Translations under genes and position numbers: made by a program
The notes under the pieces: model-generated
Seen by the model: only the letters and a program-made list of their open reading frames with translations
Databases searched by the model: none
Told to the model about the DNA's origin: nothing
Shown here: one piece after another, positions 51,533 through 60,984 of the stretch
Position numbering within the stretch: the first letter of the stretch is position 1
How the letters are laid out: the number at the start of each line of letters is the position of its first letter
Assembly: GCF_011039085.1 (NCBI RefSeq)
Contig: NZ_JAAKEI010000004.1
Location: 1 to 64,000 of the forward strand
Length of the DNA stretch: 64,000 nucleotides
DNA from: Desulfovibrio sp. ZJ369
GTDB taxonomy: Bacteria > Desulfobacterota > Desulfovibrionia > Desulfovibrionales > Desulfovibrionaceae
Direction of reading: 5' to 3'

Positions 51533-52420
51533 ATGAAAGTTGTCGTCAAAACGGACATTACAGCCTATCCCCTGCTCTCGCGCGGCAAAGTCCGCGATAT
51601 TTACGACGTGGATGAAAACACGCTCCTGATTGTCACGACAGACCGCATGTCGGCCTTTGACGTGATCATGAGCGAGCCCATTCCTTACAAAGGCGTGATC
51701 CTCAACAAGCTCACCCTCTTCTGGATGAACAGGTTCAAGGACATTATTCCCAATCATCTGCTGGAAAGCGATGTGGACCGTTTTCCCGCGGCGCTCGCCC
51801 CCTGGCGGGACGAGCTGGAGGGCCGCGCCGTGCTGGCCCGCAAGGCCAGGCCCCTGCCGGTGGAATGCATTGTGCGCGGGTATATCACAGGCTCCGGCTG
51901 GAAGGATTACCAGACCACGGGCACGCTCTGCGGCTACGATCTGCCTGCCGGCCTGCGGGAGTCGGACAAACTTGAGCCCGCCCTGTTTACCCCCTCCACC
52001 AAAGCCGAACTCGGCAAACACGACGAAAACATCAGCGTGGCCGACGCCGAAGCCCTGATCGGCGAGGCCACGGCCCGGCAGGTTGCCCGGACCGCCCTGG
52101 AGATTTACGAGGCCGCGCGCGCCTATGCCGCCGGGCGCGGCATCATCGTGGCCGACACCAAGTTTGAATTCGGCTTTATCGACGGCCGCCTGCACCTTAT
52201 CGACGAAGTGCTCACGCCGGATTCCTCGCGCTTCTGGCACGCGGCCCGGTATACGCCCGGCCAAAGCCAACCCAGCTTTGACAAGCAATATCTGCGTGAC
52301 TGGCTGAAAAAACAGCCCTGGAACATGCAACCGCCTCCGCCGCATCTGCCTGAAGAGGTAATCAAGGCCACTGCTGAACGCTATCAGGAAGCCTATGAAA
52401 TTCTGACCAGCAGAATTTGA
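51533..52420 (+). CDS. purC: SAICAR synthetase PurC
   Basis: PurC joins aspartate to CAIR in purine synthesis. 295 residues with the family motifs SRGKVRDIYDV, TDRMSAFDV, VECIVRGYITGSGWKDY and the DTKFEFGF(I)DG / EVLTPDSSRFW pair. The length fits the longer PurC class (about 295-310 residues). AGGAG precedes the ATG, 31 bases after hisD. Confidence 0.96.
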   Translation: MKVVVKTDITAYPLLSRGKVRDIYDVDENTLLIVTTDRMSAFDVIMSEPIPYKGVILNKLTLFWMNRFKDIIPNHLLESDVDRFPAALAPWRDELEGRAVLARKARPLPVECIVRGYITGSGWKDYQTTGTLCGYDLPAGLRESDKLEPALFTPSTKAELGKHDENISVADAEALIGEATARQVARTALEIYEAARAYAAGRGIIVADTKFEFGFIDGRLHLIDEVLTPDSSRFWHAARYTPGQSQPSFDKQYLRDWLKKQPWNMQPPPPHLPEEVIKATAERYQEAYEILTSRI

Positions 52421-52492
52421 CGCAAAAAACGCTTCCGCCTGCTTACCGTCAACCGCCAACCGGGAAACCGGCGCATTTTTCAAGGAGAAGCC

Positions 52493-53257
52493 ATGCTGTT
52501 GCAAGGAAAAAAAGCCGTGATCATGGGTCTCGCCAACAATAGAAGCATCGCCTACGGCATTGCCTCATGTCTCAAGGCCCACGGGGCCCGTCTGGCCTTC
52601 AACTATGTGGGCGAAGCCATCAAAAAGCGGGTGGAGCCCCTGAGCGCGGAACTCGGCGGCGAATTCACCTTTCAATGCGACGTCTGCGACGACGCGCAGA
52701 TTGCCGCCGCCGCGGATCTGGTCAAAGAAAAATGGGGCAACGTGGACGTGCTGGTGCATTCCGTGGCTTTTGCCAATCGCGAGGATCTCTGCGGCCGCTT
52801 TGTGGATACCTCGCGTGAGGGCTTCAGACTGGCCCTGGAAGTTTCCGCCTATTCGCTCACCGGCGTTTGCCGGGCCTTTGAGCCCTTGCTGCAGGATGGG
52901 GCCTCCGTGATCAGCATGACCTATCACGGCTCTACCAAAATAATTCCCGGCTACAACGTCATGGGCGTGGCCAAAGCCGCGCTGGAGGCTTCCGTGCGCT
53001 ACCTGGCCTATGATCTGGGCCCCAAGGGGGTGCGCGTCAACGCCATCAGCGCCGGGCCCATCAAAACCCTGGCGGCTTCGGCCGTCTCCAGCCTCAAGGA
53101 CATTTTCAACCATGTGGAAAATCACGCGCCATTGCGCCGCAACGTCAGCACCACGGATGTGGGCGGCGCGGCGGTCTTTCTGGCTTCGGAGCTGGCGCAT
53201 GCGGTCACCGGCGAAGTGATCTATGTGGACAGCGGCTTCAGTCAGTTGGGGATTTAA
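52493..53257 (+). CDS. fabI: Enoyl-ACP reductase FabI
   Basis: FabI reduces enoyl-ACP in the last step of each fatty-acid elongation round. 254 residues with the FabI cofactor loop (GLANNRSIAYGIA), SVAFA at strand 4, the catalytic YxxxxxxK spacing (Tyr in GYNVMGVAKAALEA) and AGPIKTLAA. It is the triclosan-target type. AAGGAG precedes the ATG. Confidence 0.96.
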   Translation: MLLQGKKAVIMGLANNRSIAYGIASCLKAHGARLAFNYVGEAIKKRVEPLSAELGGEFTFQCDVCDDAQIAAAADLVKEKWGNVDVLVHSVAFANREDLCGRFVDTSREGFRLALEVSAYSLTGVCRAFEPLLQDGASVISMTYHGSTKIIPGYNVMGVAKAALEASVRYLAYDLGPKGVRVNAISAGPIKTLAASAVSSLKDIFNHVENHAPLRRNVSTTDVGGAAVFLASELAHAVTGEVIYVDSGFSQLGI

Positions 53258-53479
53258 AGGCCGGCGCTCGAAACATGCCGCTTGCAGTGGCCGCGAGGTC
53301 CAGCGGCGGCTGGAAAAGGCAAGCGGCGCTGCCCACGGCCGCGCCGCGCCGCCGCAGAGCCGGATCGAGAGATCGCCCGGCGGCCACTGCCTCCCGGCAG
53401 GATCGCGTTCCAGAGCCGGAGCCGGCGGGAGCAAGCGCGGTTGTAAACATTCAGCCCGGCTCTGTGCAGGATCAAACGC

Positions 53480-53614
53480 ATGGACTATATGACGCTTAAT
53501 GCGCTCGGCATTCTTCTGCTGGCCGGATTCGGACTCTGGGCGTTTTACCACGCGGCCACGAGCGCCAAAAAACGCCCGCCCGGCAAAAAAGATGACGACA
53601 AACCCGAATCCTGA
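53480..53614 (+). CDS. Small single-helix membrane protein (44 residues)
   Basis: The frame starting ATG GAC TAT at 53480 encodes 44 residues: a short polar start, one hydrophobic helix (LNALGILLLAGFGLWAFYH) and a lysine/aspartate-rich tail (KKRPPGKKDDDKPES). AGGA lies nine bases upstream. Composition is that of a small inner-membrane protein with an inside-facing basic region. No family is recognised. It is followed 27 bases later by a second such frame. Confidence 0.55.
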   Translation: MDYMTLNALGILLLAGFGLWAFYHAATSAKKRPPGKKDDDKPES

Positions 53615-53641
53615 GCCCCATATTTTTGAAAAGGCGCGCCT

Positions 53642-53740
53642 GTGATCTGGAGCATTCTGACCATTCTGATCGTCCTGGCCCTGGCCCGGCTGCTCAAAAA
53701 AGGCTGCGAAGGCACTCCGTTCAGCAATCATGCCCCGTGA
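53642..53740 (+). CDS. Small single-helix membrane protein (32 residues)
   Basis: Starts with GTG at 53642 behind AAAAGG and encodes 32 residues: IWSILTILIVLALARLL then KKGCEGTPFSNHAP. One short helix followed by positive charges, and a lone cysteine. It may form a pair with the preceding small protein. Support is compositional only. Confidence 0.4.
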   Translation: MIWSILTILIVLALARLLKKGCEGTPFSNHAP

Positions 53741-53910
53741 GCGCCGCATATTGAGCACCTCCGGTGGAGGGAAAAAAGCGATACGCCCCCGGGCGGCAAG
53801 CCGCCGGATAATTTGTGGTAAACGGCATCGCGCGTATTTTTTGCTTGCAGAGGCCGAGGTTTTGGCATATACAAGTCCGACTTTCAGCGGCGCGTACGGC
53901 GTTCGCATCC

Positions 53911-54002
53911 GGAGAGGTGTCCGAGCTGGTCTAAGGAGCACGATTGGAAATCGTGTGTGCGTTAACAGCGCACCGGGAGTTCGAATCTCCCCCTCTCCGC
54001 CA
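53911..54002 (+). tRNA. tRNA-Ser(GGA)
   Basis: A 92-nt class II tRNA with a long variable arm: acceptor GGAGAGG/CCTCTCC, anticodon stem CACGA/TCGTG with loop TTGGAAA (anticodon GGA), variable arm GTGCG...CGCAC, T arm GGGAG-TTCGAAT-CTCCC, encoded CCA. Its 3' end is followed by an integrase relic, so it has served as an integration site. Confidence 0.96.
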
Positions 54003-54162
54003 GATTTCACTCCATCTTGGTTCGGTACAGTCCAAAAAGTCTTTTCTGGCAAGAGATTAGACGAGTTGGACTGTCCGGCCGAGAGGAGTAAACGCCATAG
54101 ACATCCACCAGTTTAGGGGTATTTCAAGGGGTATACAAATCCCTTGCCAGGAGAATACCCCT

Positions 54163-54489
54163 ATGTCCCTTACCGATACCGCCATTCGTGCGGTTAAGCC
54201 CCTTGAGAAGCCGCAAAAACTTTTTGACGGCAATGGCCTCTTTCCTTTGAGGCTGTGCACGGGAATGGCACGCCAACCAGATTTTTGTCTGGACAGCAAA
54301 TTACGCCAAGGACGCGATGGAGCGCATTGACAAAAATATTTTCCCCTACCTTGGCAATCGCCCCATTGCAGAAATCCCCCCCCTGAATTGCTGGCAGTCC
54401 TTCGCAAAATTGAAATTCGCGGCGCTGTTGACCAGGCCCATCGGGTACGGGGCATCTGTTCCCTGATTTGCCAGTATGCCATTGCCTAG
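54163..54489 (+). pseudogene. Decayed P4-type tyrosine integrase at tRNA-Ser
   Basis: The frame begins MSLTDTAIRAVKPLEKPQKL with AGGAG upstream, the typical N-terminal (DUF4102) start of P4-like integrases. Reading frame is lost after about 28 codons. A second frame then gives NYAKDAMERIDKNIFPYLGN (54280s-54360) and a third LRKIEIRGAVDQAHRVRGIC up to a TAG at 54487. Both are core-binding-domain segments, so there was an internal deletion plus frameshifts. The catalytic domain is gone. Inverted repeats CAGTCCAA/TTGGACTG lie between the tRNA and this relic. Confidence 0.8.
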
Positions 54490-54558
54490 GTGAAGCCTGG
54501 ACGCGAAATGACGGCGGCAAAGTGATTGAAAATGAATATGTTCAATCAAAAAATGCTC
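54490..54558. repeat. Fragment of a family A element
   Basis: GCCTGGACGCGAAATGACGG matches the interior of the copies at 13699 and 23324. The right end is AAAAATGCTC followed by TA (54559-54560). The left tip is missing, so it is a decayed copy that truncated or followed the integrase relic. Confidence 0.5.
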
Positions 54559-54700
54559 TAAGAAAGCTTACGTAAGCAAATTATATGCCGGATGTCCCTT
54601 AGTAACATGCCGCCCGCGAAAAGCTGAATTTTTTGCGCAGCAAGGCGCAAAACGGAAATTGGGCGAAGCTGTATTGAACCGCCGCGAGGGCAGTTTTCGC

Positions 54701-54766
54701 TTTGCAACGCCGCCGCGCGGAAAGCGGCTGCTTTGCGGCAAACAATGTAATGAGGGTTGACCCCGG
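54701..54766 (+). repeat. Family C repeat, copy 2
   Basis: TTTGCAACGCCGCCGC at the left and TGAGGGTTGACCCCGG at the right, like 37359-37426. It lies 56 bases upstream of the start codon of the following gene, the same arrangement as copy 1. Confidence 0.6.
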
Positions 54767-54822
54767 CACGCGCAATGCGCCACGGCGGGCCTATAACATT
54801 TTGCATAAGCGGGAGGTGGCAT

Positions 54823-56196
54823 ATGGAGCGATTTGACGCGATCATCATCGGGGGCGGACCCGGCGGGGCCAAAGCGGCCCGGACTCTGGCCGTGGGGGGC
54901 AAAAGCGTGGCCCTGGTGGAAAATGCGCATTGGGGCGGAGTTTGCCTTAATTGCGGCTGCATACCCACGAAAATGCTTCTGGGCGCCACGGCTCCCAAAG
55001 CCCTGCTGCGGGGCCTGGAACGCCAACGCGTGGCCAAAGGCGTCGTTGGCGTGGAGTATGAGGCTTTGCAGAAAAGAATCCAACGCTATACGAGAGCCGC
55101 CAGCCAGACTCTGGCCAAAGGTCTGGAAGACGCGGGCGTGACCCTGTTCAACGGCCGCGGGGTTTGCGCCGACCCTCACAGCGTCCGGGTGCTGGGGCCT
55201 GACGGCAGCGAAACCGCGTTTTTGAGCGCGACCGCCATTATTCTTGCCTGCGGCTCCCGTTCAGCCTCTTTTCCCGGACTTGCTCCGGATCATGACGCCA
55301 TTCTGGACAGCACCGACTTGCTGGCCATTCCGGCTGTGCCGGAAAGTCTGATTATTGTGGGGGCGGGAGCCATCGGGCTTGAAATGGCTGATTTTTTCAG
55401 CGCCATGGGCTGCACAGTCACACTGGTTGAAGCCGCGCCGCAACTGGCTCCCACTGAAGATGCGGACATTGCCCGGGAATTGCAAAAACTTCTCGGCAAA
55501 GCCGGGCGCGTGTGCCTGACCGGCGTCAAGGCTTCTTCGCTGTTGACCAGAGAGGGCAAGGCCGTTTTGCGGCTGGAAGACGGCCGGGAACTGACGGCGG
55601 ATAAAGCCTTGGTTGCCGTCGGCCGCGCGCCGAATACAAGCGGGCTTGACGTTGATAAGGCAGGCTGCGCATTGGATAAACGCGGCTTTGTCACAGTGGA
55701 TGAGCGCTTGCGGGCCTCGCCGACGGTGTACGCCATCGGCGACGTGAACGGCAAAACCCTTCTGGCGCATGCCGCCGAGCATCAGGGGGCGTATGTGGCC
55801 CGGCAAATCCTGGGCGCTGCTGAGGGAGCCTACGAGCCGGGCCCCGTGCCATCCTGCATTTACGGCGCGCTGGAGGTCATGCGCGTGGGCAAAACCGCCA
55901 AAGAAGCTCAGGCAGAAGGCGACGGTGTTGCGGTTTCACGCGCGTTGCTCACGGGCAATGCCATTGCCCAGGCCGGCGGCGATGCTTCCGGTTTTGTGAA
56001 AGTGGTCTGGCAAAAAAATCGCATGGTTGGCATCGCGGCTCTGGGGCACGGCGTTTCGCACCTTGTTACAGCTGCCCAGTTGCTTTTGCTCGGACACTAC
56101 AGCGACGAAAAACTGCACCAATTCATGTTTGCCCATCCCACATTGGACGAAGCTCTGGCCGTGGCCATCCAGGCTCCGCGAGAGCCGGCAGCCTGA
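54823..56196 (+). CDS. Dihydrolipoamide dehydrogenase-like flavoprotein
   Basis: 457 residues of the FAD-dependent disulfide reductase family: FAD site IIIGGGPGGAKAA, redox-active pair Cys41/Cys46 in GGVCLNCGCIPTK, NAD(P) site IIVGAGAIGLEMADFF, second FAD motif VYAIGDVNG, and the C-terminal HPTLDEAL whose His completes the partner subunit's active site. An extra Cys44 sits between the redox cysteines, where Val is usual. No 2-oxoacid dehydrogenase or glycine-cleavage gene is linked, so the substrate could be lipoate, another disulfide or mercury-like thiophiles. GGGAGG precedes the ATG. Confidence 0.85.
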   Translation: MERFDAIIIGGGPGGAKAARTLAVGGKSVALVENAHWGGVCLNCGCIPTKMLLGATAPKALLRGLERQRVAKGVVGVEYEALQKRIQRYTRAASQTLAKGLEDAGVTLFNGRGVCADPHSVRVLGPDGSETAFLSATAIILACGSRSASFPGLAPDHDAILDSTDLLAIPAVPESLIIVGAGAIGLEMADFFSAMGCTVTLVEAAPQLAPTEDADIARELQKLLGKAGRVCLTGVKASSLLTREGKAVLRLEDGRELTADKALVAVGRAPNTSGLDVDKAGCALDKRGFVTVDERLRASPTVYAIGDVNGKTLLAHAAEHQGAYVARQILGAAEGAYEPGPVPSCIYGALEVMRVGKTAKEAQAEGDGVAVSRALLTGNAIAQAGGDASGFVKVVWQKNRMVGIAALGHGVSHLVTAAQLLLLGHYSDEKLHQFMFAHPTLDEALAVAIQAPREPAA

Positions 56197-56275
56197 AAAA
56201 CACGTCGCGCGGGCGCGCTGTTTGCAGCAGGTCGTGCTCCCGGCGCGGTATGTGGGTCACGAGAAGGTTGGAATA

Positions 56276-56412
56276 GAGCATTTTCACTTTAAAAATGCTC
56301 TGCTGACGCGAAAGCGGCAGCCGCCGCAACGCGGCGTACATTCAGGCGAAAACTGCGTTTTTCGCCTGAATGCCACCTTTGACTTTCATAAAAAGTCAAA
56401 GGTAATCTGCTC
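56276..56412. repeat. Family B TA-flanked hairpin element (137 bp, inverted)
   Basis: Same orientation as 27603-27739 and 60848-60984; TA at 56274-56275 and 56413-56414. It lies 79 bases after the flavoprotein gene, between two rightward genes. Confidence 0.85.
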
Positions 56413-56449
56413 TAAGATCGCGCTATTTCCCGCAACTTCCCGACAAAAC

Positions 56450-56493
56450 GGCACGGCCCAGGGGGCAGTATCGGACGCCCCTGCGGCCGTGCC
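56450..56493 (+). terminator. Strong hairpin upstream of gdhA
   Basis: GGCACGGCC, an inner GGGG/CCCC helix, and GGCCGTGCC form a long stem about 160 bases before gdhA. Only GCTTTGAGG follows, so the T-run is weak. It may end the flavoprotein transcript. Confidence 0.5.
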
Positions 56494-56606
56494 GCTTTGA
56501 GGTTCTTGCCGCGGCAACGCTGACGGCCCATGTTCCGTCCATGGTCCGCGCGTTGCCCGAAACAGCTTGTCAGAAAGCGGGAACTTGGATAAAAAAATGC
56601 CGTTAA

Positions 56607-58004
<1,398 letters not shown>

Positions 58005-58104
58005 GCTTTTTTGAGCAGAACGCGGCTCTGCCCCGTATCCGCGCCGCGCTGTCCGTGTACCGACAAGGGCCGCGGGTCTTGAACCGCCCAGAACCTGACA
58101 AATT

Positions 58105-58148
58105 GCAAAGAGCTGCACGGCGCACACATACGCCGTGCAGCTCTTTGC
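58105..58148. terminator. Bidirectional terminator between gdhA and nitroreductase
   Basis: An 18-bp perfect stem, GCAAAGAGCTGCACGGCG against CGCCGTGCAGCTCTTTGC, with an 8-base loop. It is placed between two convergent genes 100 and 23 bases from their stops. Confidence 0.75.
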
Positions 58149-58170
58149 AGTTTGCTGCGTGGCCTGTTGC

Positions 58171-58680
58171 CTACCAGCAGTCGTAATGGATTCTGTCCTC
58201 CCTGAAACGATCCGCCTGGCTGAAGGGCTGGGCCGGATGGCCGAGGCAGATAAGGCCCAGGGGCATGACATTATCGGGCAGATTCAGGATCTCGCGCACG
58301 ATGCGCATGCGATCCTCCACCGGATGCAGGCCGCACCAGACGCTGCCCAGATTCTTGCCGCGCGCGGCCAGCATAATGTTTTGCGTAGCCGCGGAACAAT
58401 CCTGCACCCAAAAGCCCGGCGTCTTTTCCTCGTTCAAATCCGCGCAGACGACGATGAGCACGGGCGCGTCCGCAGCCATTTTGGCATAGGGATGGCGCTC
58501 GGCTATGGCCGAGCGCACCTTTGCGTCCCGCACCACCACAAAATGCCAGGGCTGGCGGTTGCTGGCGCTGGGGGCCAGCATGGCTGCCTTGAGCAAAAGC
58601 TTCACATCCTCGTCAGCCACAGGCTCCTGCGTATATTTGCGTATGCTGCGCCGCGTGAACAGGGCTTCAAAAATATCCAT
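58171..58680 (-). CDS. Nitroreductase family FMN protein
   Basis: 169 residues: FTRRSIRKYTQEPV (FMN phosphate contacts), APSASNRQPWHFVVV and the C-terminal half with LPLGLICLGHPAQP-like segment MPLGLICLGHP. These are the conserved features of the NAD(P)H-dependent nitroreductase family. The substrate is unknown. The start is behind AGGAG. It has no operon partners. Confidence 0.88.
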   Translation of the reverse strand: MDIFEALFTRRSIRKYTQEPVADEDVKLLLKAAMLAPSASNRQPWHFVVVRDAKVRSAIAERHPYAKMAADAPVLIVVCADLNEEKTPGFWVQDCSAATQNIMLAARGKNLGSVWCGLHPVEDRMRIVREILNLPDNVMPLGLICLGHPAQPFSQADRFREDRIHYDCW

Positions 58681-58826
58681 AACATTCTCCTGTTGCCAAA
58701 AGTCCTTGATGCCACAACTGTAGGCTCGGAGGCAGAAAAAAACAACAGGGCGGCGCTCGCGCCCAGGCCCCTGCAACCTTGCGAAGCGCTTCCGTCAGTG
58801 CTAGTTTTACAAGTTACGGAGGCTGC

Positions 58827-60848
58827 ATGGAAGTTCCCTTGCTTTATGAAATAGTGATCATTTTTCTGCTCTCCATTGTGGTCACTATTATCTGCAACAG
58901 GCTCAAGCTTCCCGCAACAGTGGGATTTCTGCTTACCGGCGTGCTTTGCGGGCCTTCCCTTCTGGGCATTGTCAGCAACCGGGAGGCCATTGATCATGTG
59001 GCGGAAATCGGCGTGGCCATGCTGCTGTTCACCATCGGCATGGAACTTTCAGGCGAAGCGCTGAACCGTCTCAAACGCCCGGTCTTTCTGGGCGGCAGCC
59101 TGCAAATCGGTCTGACCGTGCTGGCGGTCACAAGCCTCACTCTGCTGCAAGGCGGCGCGTGGCAGACGGGCGTATTCTGGGGCTGTCTGGTGGCGCTTTC
59201 TTCTTCGGCCATTGTGCTGCGTATCATGCAGGAGCGTGGCACCACCAACACCCCCAACGGTCACCTTTCCCTGGCCATTCTGGTTTTTCAGGACATCATG
59301 GTGGCTCCCATGCTGCTGTGCGTGCCTCTGCTGGCTGGCAAGCTGGAGCTTTCACTGACAAACATGTTCTTTTCCATACTCTGGGTGGCGCTGGTGCTGG
59401 GCGGCGTGCTGCTCTTTGCCCGCCTCGGCCTCAACAAACTCATGGAAGCCGTGGTGCGCACCCGCACCCGGGAGATCCTTCTGCTGACCACTCTGGGCTT
59501 ATGCATGGGCATGGCTCTGCTCACCAGCGCCCTGGGTCTTTCGCTCTCCCTGGGAGCCTTTCTGGCCGGGCTGCTGCTGGCCCGTTCCCAATACAGCATG
59601 AGCGTCATTTCCGGCATTCTGCCCTATCGCGACGTATTTATGAGTCTTTTTTTCATCTCTGTGGGCATGATGCTGGACGTGAATTTTTTCGGGCAGCATT
59701 TCCTTCAAATCATTTTCAATACGCTTCTTTTTATTGTCATTAAGAGTCTCTTGACCCTGCCGGCCGTGCTGGTCCAGGGCTATCCGTTGCGCACGGGCAT
59801 TCTCACCTCGCTTTCCCTGGCGCAGGTGGGCGAGTTTTCCTTTGTGCTGGCCGCTTCGGGCCTGGCTGCCGGACTTTTCGACATGGAGGCCTATCAGAAT
59901 TTTCTGGCCATGAGCGTGCTGACCATGATGCTCACGCCGGGCCTGATAGCCGCGGCCCCGCGCCTGGCCGACCTGGTGGCGGGCTGGCGCAACGAAAAGC
60001 AATTGGAGCGGGAAGAGGAAAAGGCAGAAGCTCAGGCCTGCACGCTGGAGGATCATCTGATCATCATCGGCTTCGGCATCAGCGGCAAACATCTGGCCCA
60101 TGTGGCGCGCGAGTCGCGCATTCCGTACACTGTTCTGGAAATGAACCCGGAAACCGTAAGCCGCTATAAAGACAAGGAACCCATTGCCCACGGCGACGCC
60201 TCACAGCCCGTGGTGCTGGAACATCTCGGCGTGGAAAATGCCCGCGTGCTGGCGATTATCATTTCAGATCCTGCCGCGGTGCGGGCCATCACCATTGAAG
60301 CGCGGCGCTTCAACCCCAATCTGTACATCGTGGCCCGCACGCGCTTTGTGACGGAAGTGGCCCCGCTGCGCCGTCTGGGAGCCAACGATGTGATCGCCGA
60401 GGAATTTGAAACCTCCATTGAGGTTTTCAGCCGCGTCCTTACCCAGTACCTTGTGCCGCGGCAGGATATCGACACATTTGCGGCGCGCATCCGGCAGGAA
60501 AACTACAGGATGATCCGCCGTCTGAGCAATGCGGTTGATCCTCTTGACGAGCTGGTCAGCCGCCTGCCGGACATGGGCGTGCAGGCCATGCGCCTGGCCG
60601 CTGAATCGCCGCTCTGCTCGCAGACCTTGCTCCAGAGCCGGTTGCGCCAGAAATACGGCGTAACTGTCGTGGCCATTCACCGCCACGGAGAAGTCCAGGC
60701 CTCGCCGGGACCGGAGACCCGCTTTGAGCCGGAGGATATTGTGTATCTTTTCGGAAAAACGGACAAACTCTACGCGATCAAACCCCTGTTTTCCGGCCCG
60801 CGCAAAGAGCATGCCGCGGCAGCCGAAAGCAAGCCCGCCACGGCGTAG
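58827..60848 (+). CDS. CPA2 cation/proton antiporter with RCK domains (Kef-like)
   Basis: 673 residues. About 12-13 helices (5-390) form the CPA2 antiporter domain (NRLKLPATVGFLLTGVLCGP, SLSLGAFLAGLLLARS). Next come a TrkA-N/RCK nucleotide-binding domain (HLIIIGFGISGKHLAHVA, Rossmann GxGxxG) and a C-terminal TrkA-C domain (FEPEDIVYLFGKTDKL). It should exchange K+ or Na+ for H+ under nucleotide control. GGAGG precedes the ATG. TAG stop from the edge of the following repeat element. Confidence 0.9.
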   Translation: MEVPLLYEIVIIFLLSIVVTIICNRLKLPATVGFLLTGVLCGPSLLGIVSNREAIDHVAEIGVAMLLFTIGMELSGEALNRLKRPVFLGGSLQIGLTVLAVTSLTLLQGGAWQTGVFWGCLVALSSSAIVLRIMQERGTTNTPNGHLSLAILVFQDIMVAPMLLCVPLLAGKLELSLTNMFFSILWVALVLGGVLLFARLGLNKLMEAVVRTRTREILLLTTLGLCMGMALLTSALGLSLSLGAFLAGLLLARSQYSMSVISGILPYRDVFMSLFFISVGMMLDVNFFGQHFLQIIFNTLLFIVIKSLLTLPAVLVQGYPLRTGILTSLSLAQVGEFSFVLAASGLAAGLFDMEAYQNFLAMSVLTMMLTPGLIAAAPRLADLVAGWRNEKQLEREEEKAEAQACTLEDHLIIIGFGISGKHLAHVARESRIPYTVLEMNPETVSRYKDKEPIAHGDASQPVVLEHLGVENARVLAIIISDPAAVRAITIEARRFNPNLYIVARTRFVTEVAPLRRLGANDVIAEEFETSIEVFSRVLTQYLVPRQDIDTFAARIRQENYRMIRRLSNAVDPLDELVSRLPDMGVQAMRLAAESPLCSQTLLQSRLRQKYGVTVVAIHRHGEVQASPGPETRFEPEDIVYLFGKTDKLYAIKPLFSGPRKEHAAAAESKPATA

Positions 60849-60984
60849 AGCAATTTCTCTTTGAAATTGCTCTGCTGACGCGAAAGCGGCAGCCGCCGCA
60901 ACGCGGCGTACATTCAGGCGAAAACCGCGTTTTTCGCCTGAATGCCACCTTTGACTTTCAGAAAAAGTCAAAGGTAATCTGCTC
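60848..60984. repeat. Family B element between two convergent genes (137 bp)
   Basis: GAGCAATTTCTC at the left, AATCTGCTC at the right, TA at 60846-60847 and 60985-60986. The left TA plus G is the TAG stop of the antiporter gene; on the minus strand the right TA plus G is the TAG stop of the DUF4139 gene. It fills the whole space between the two reading frames. Confidence 0.88.
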
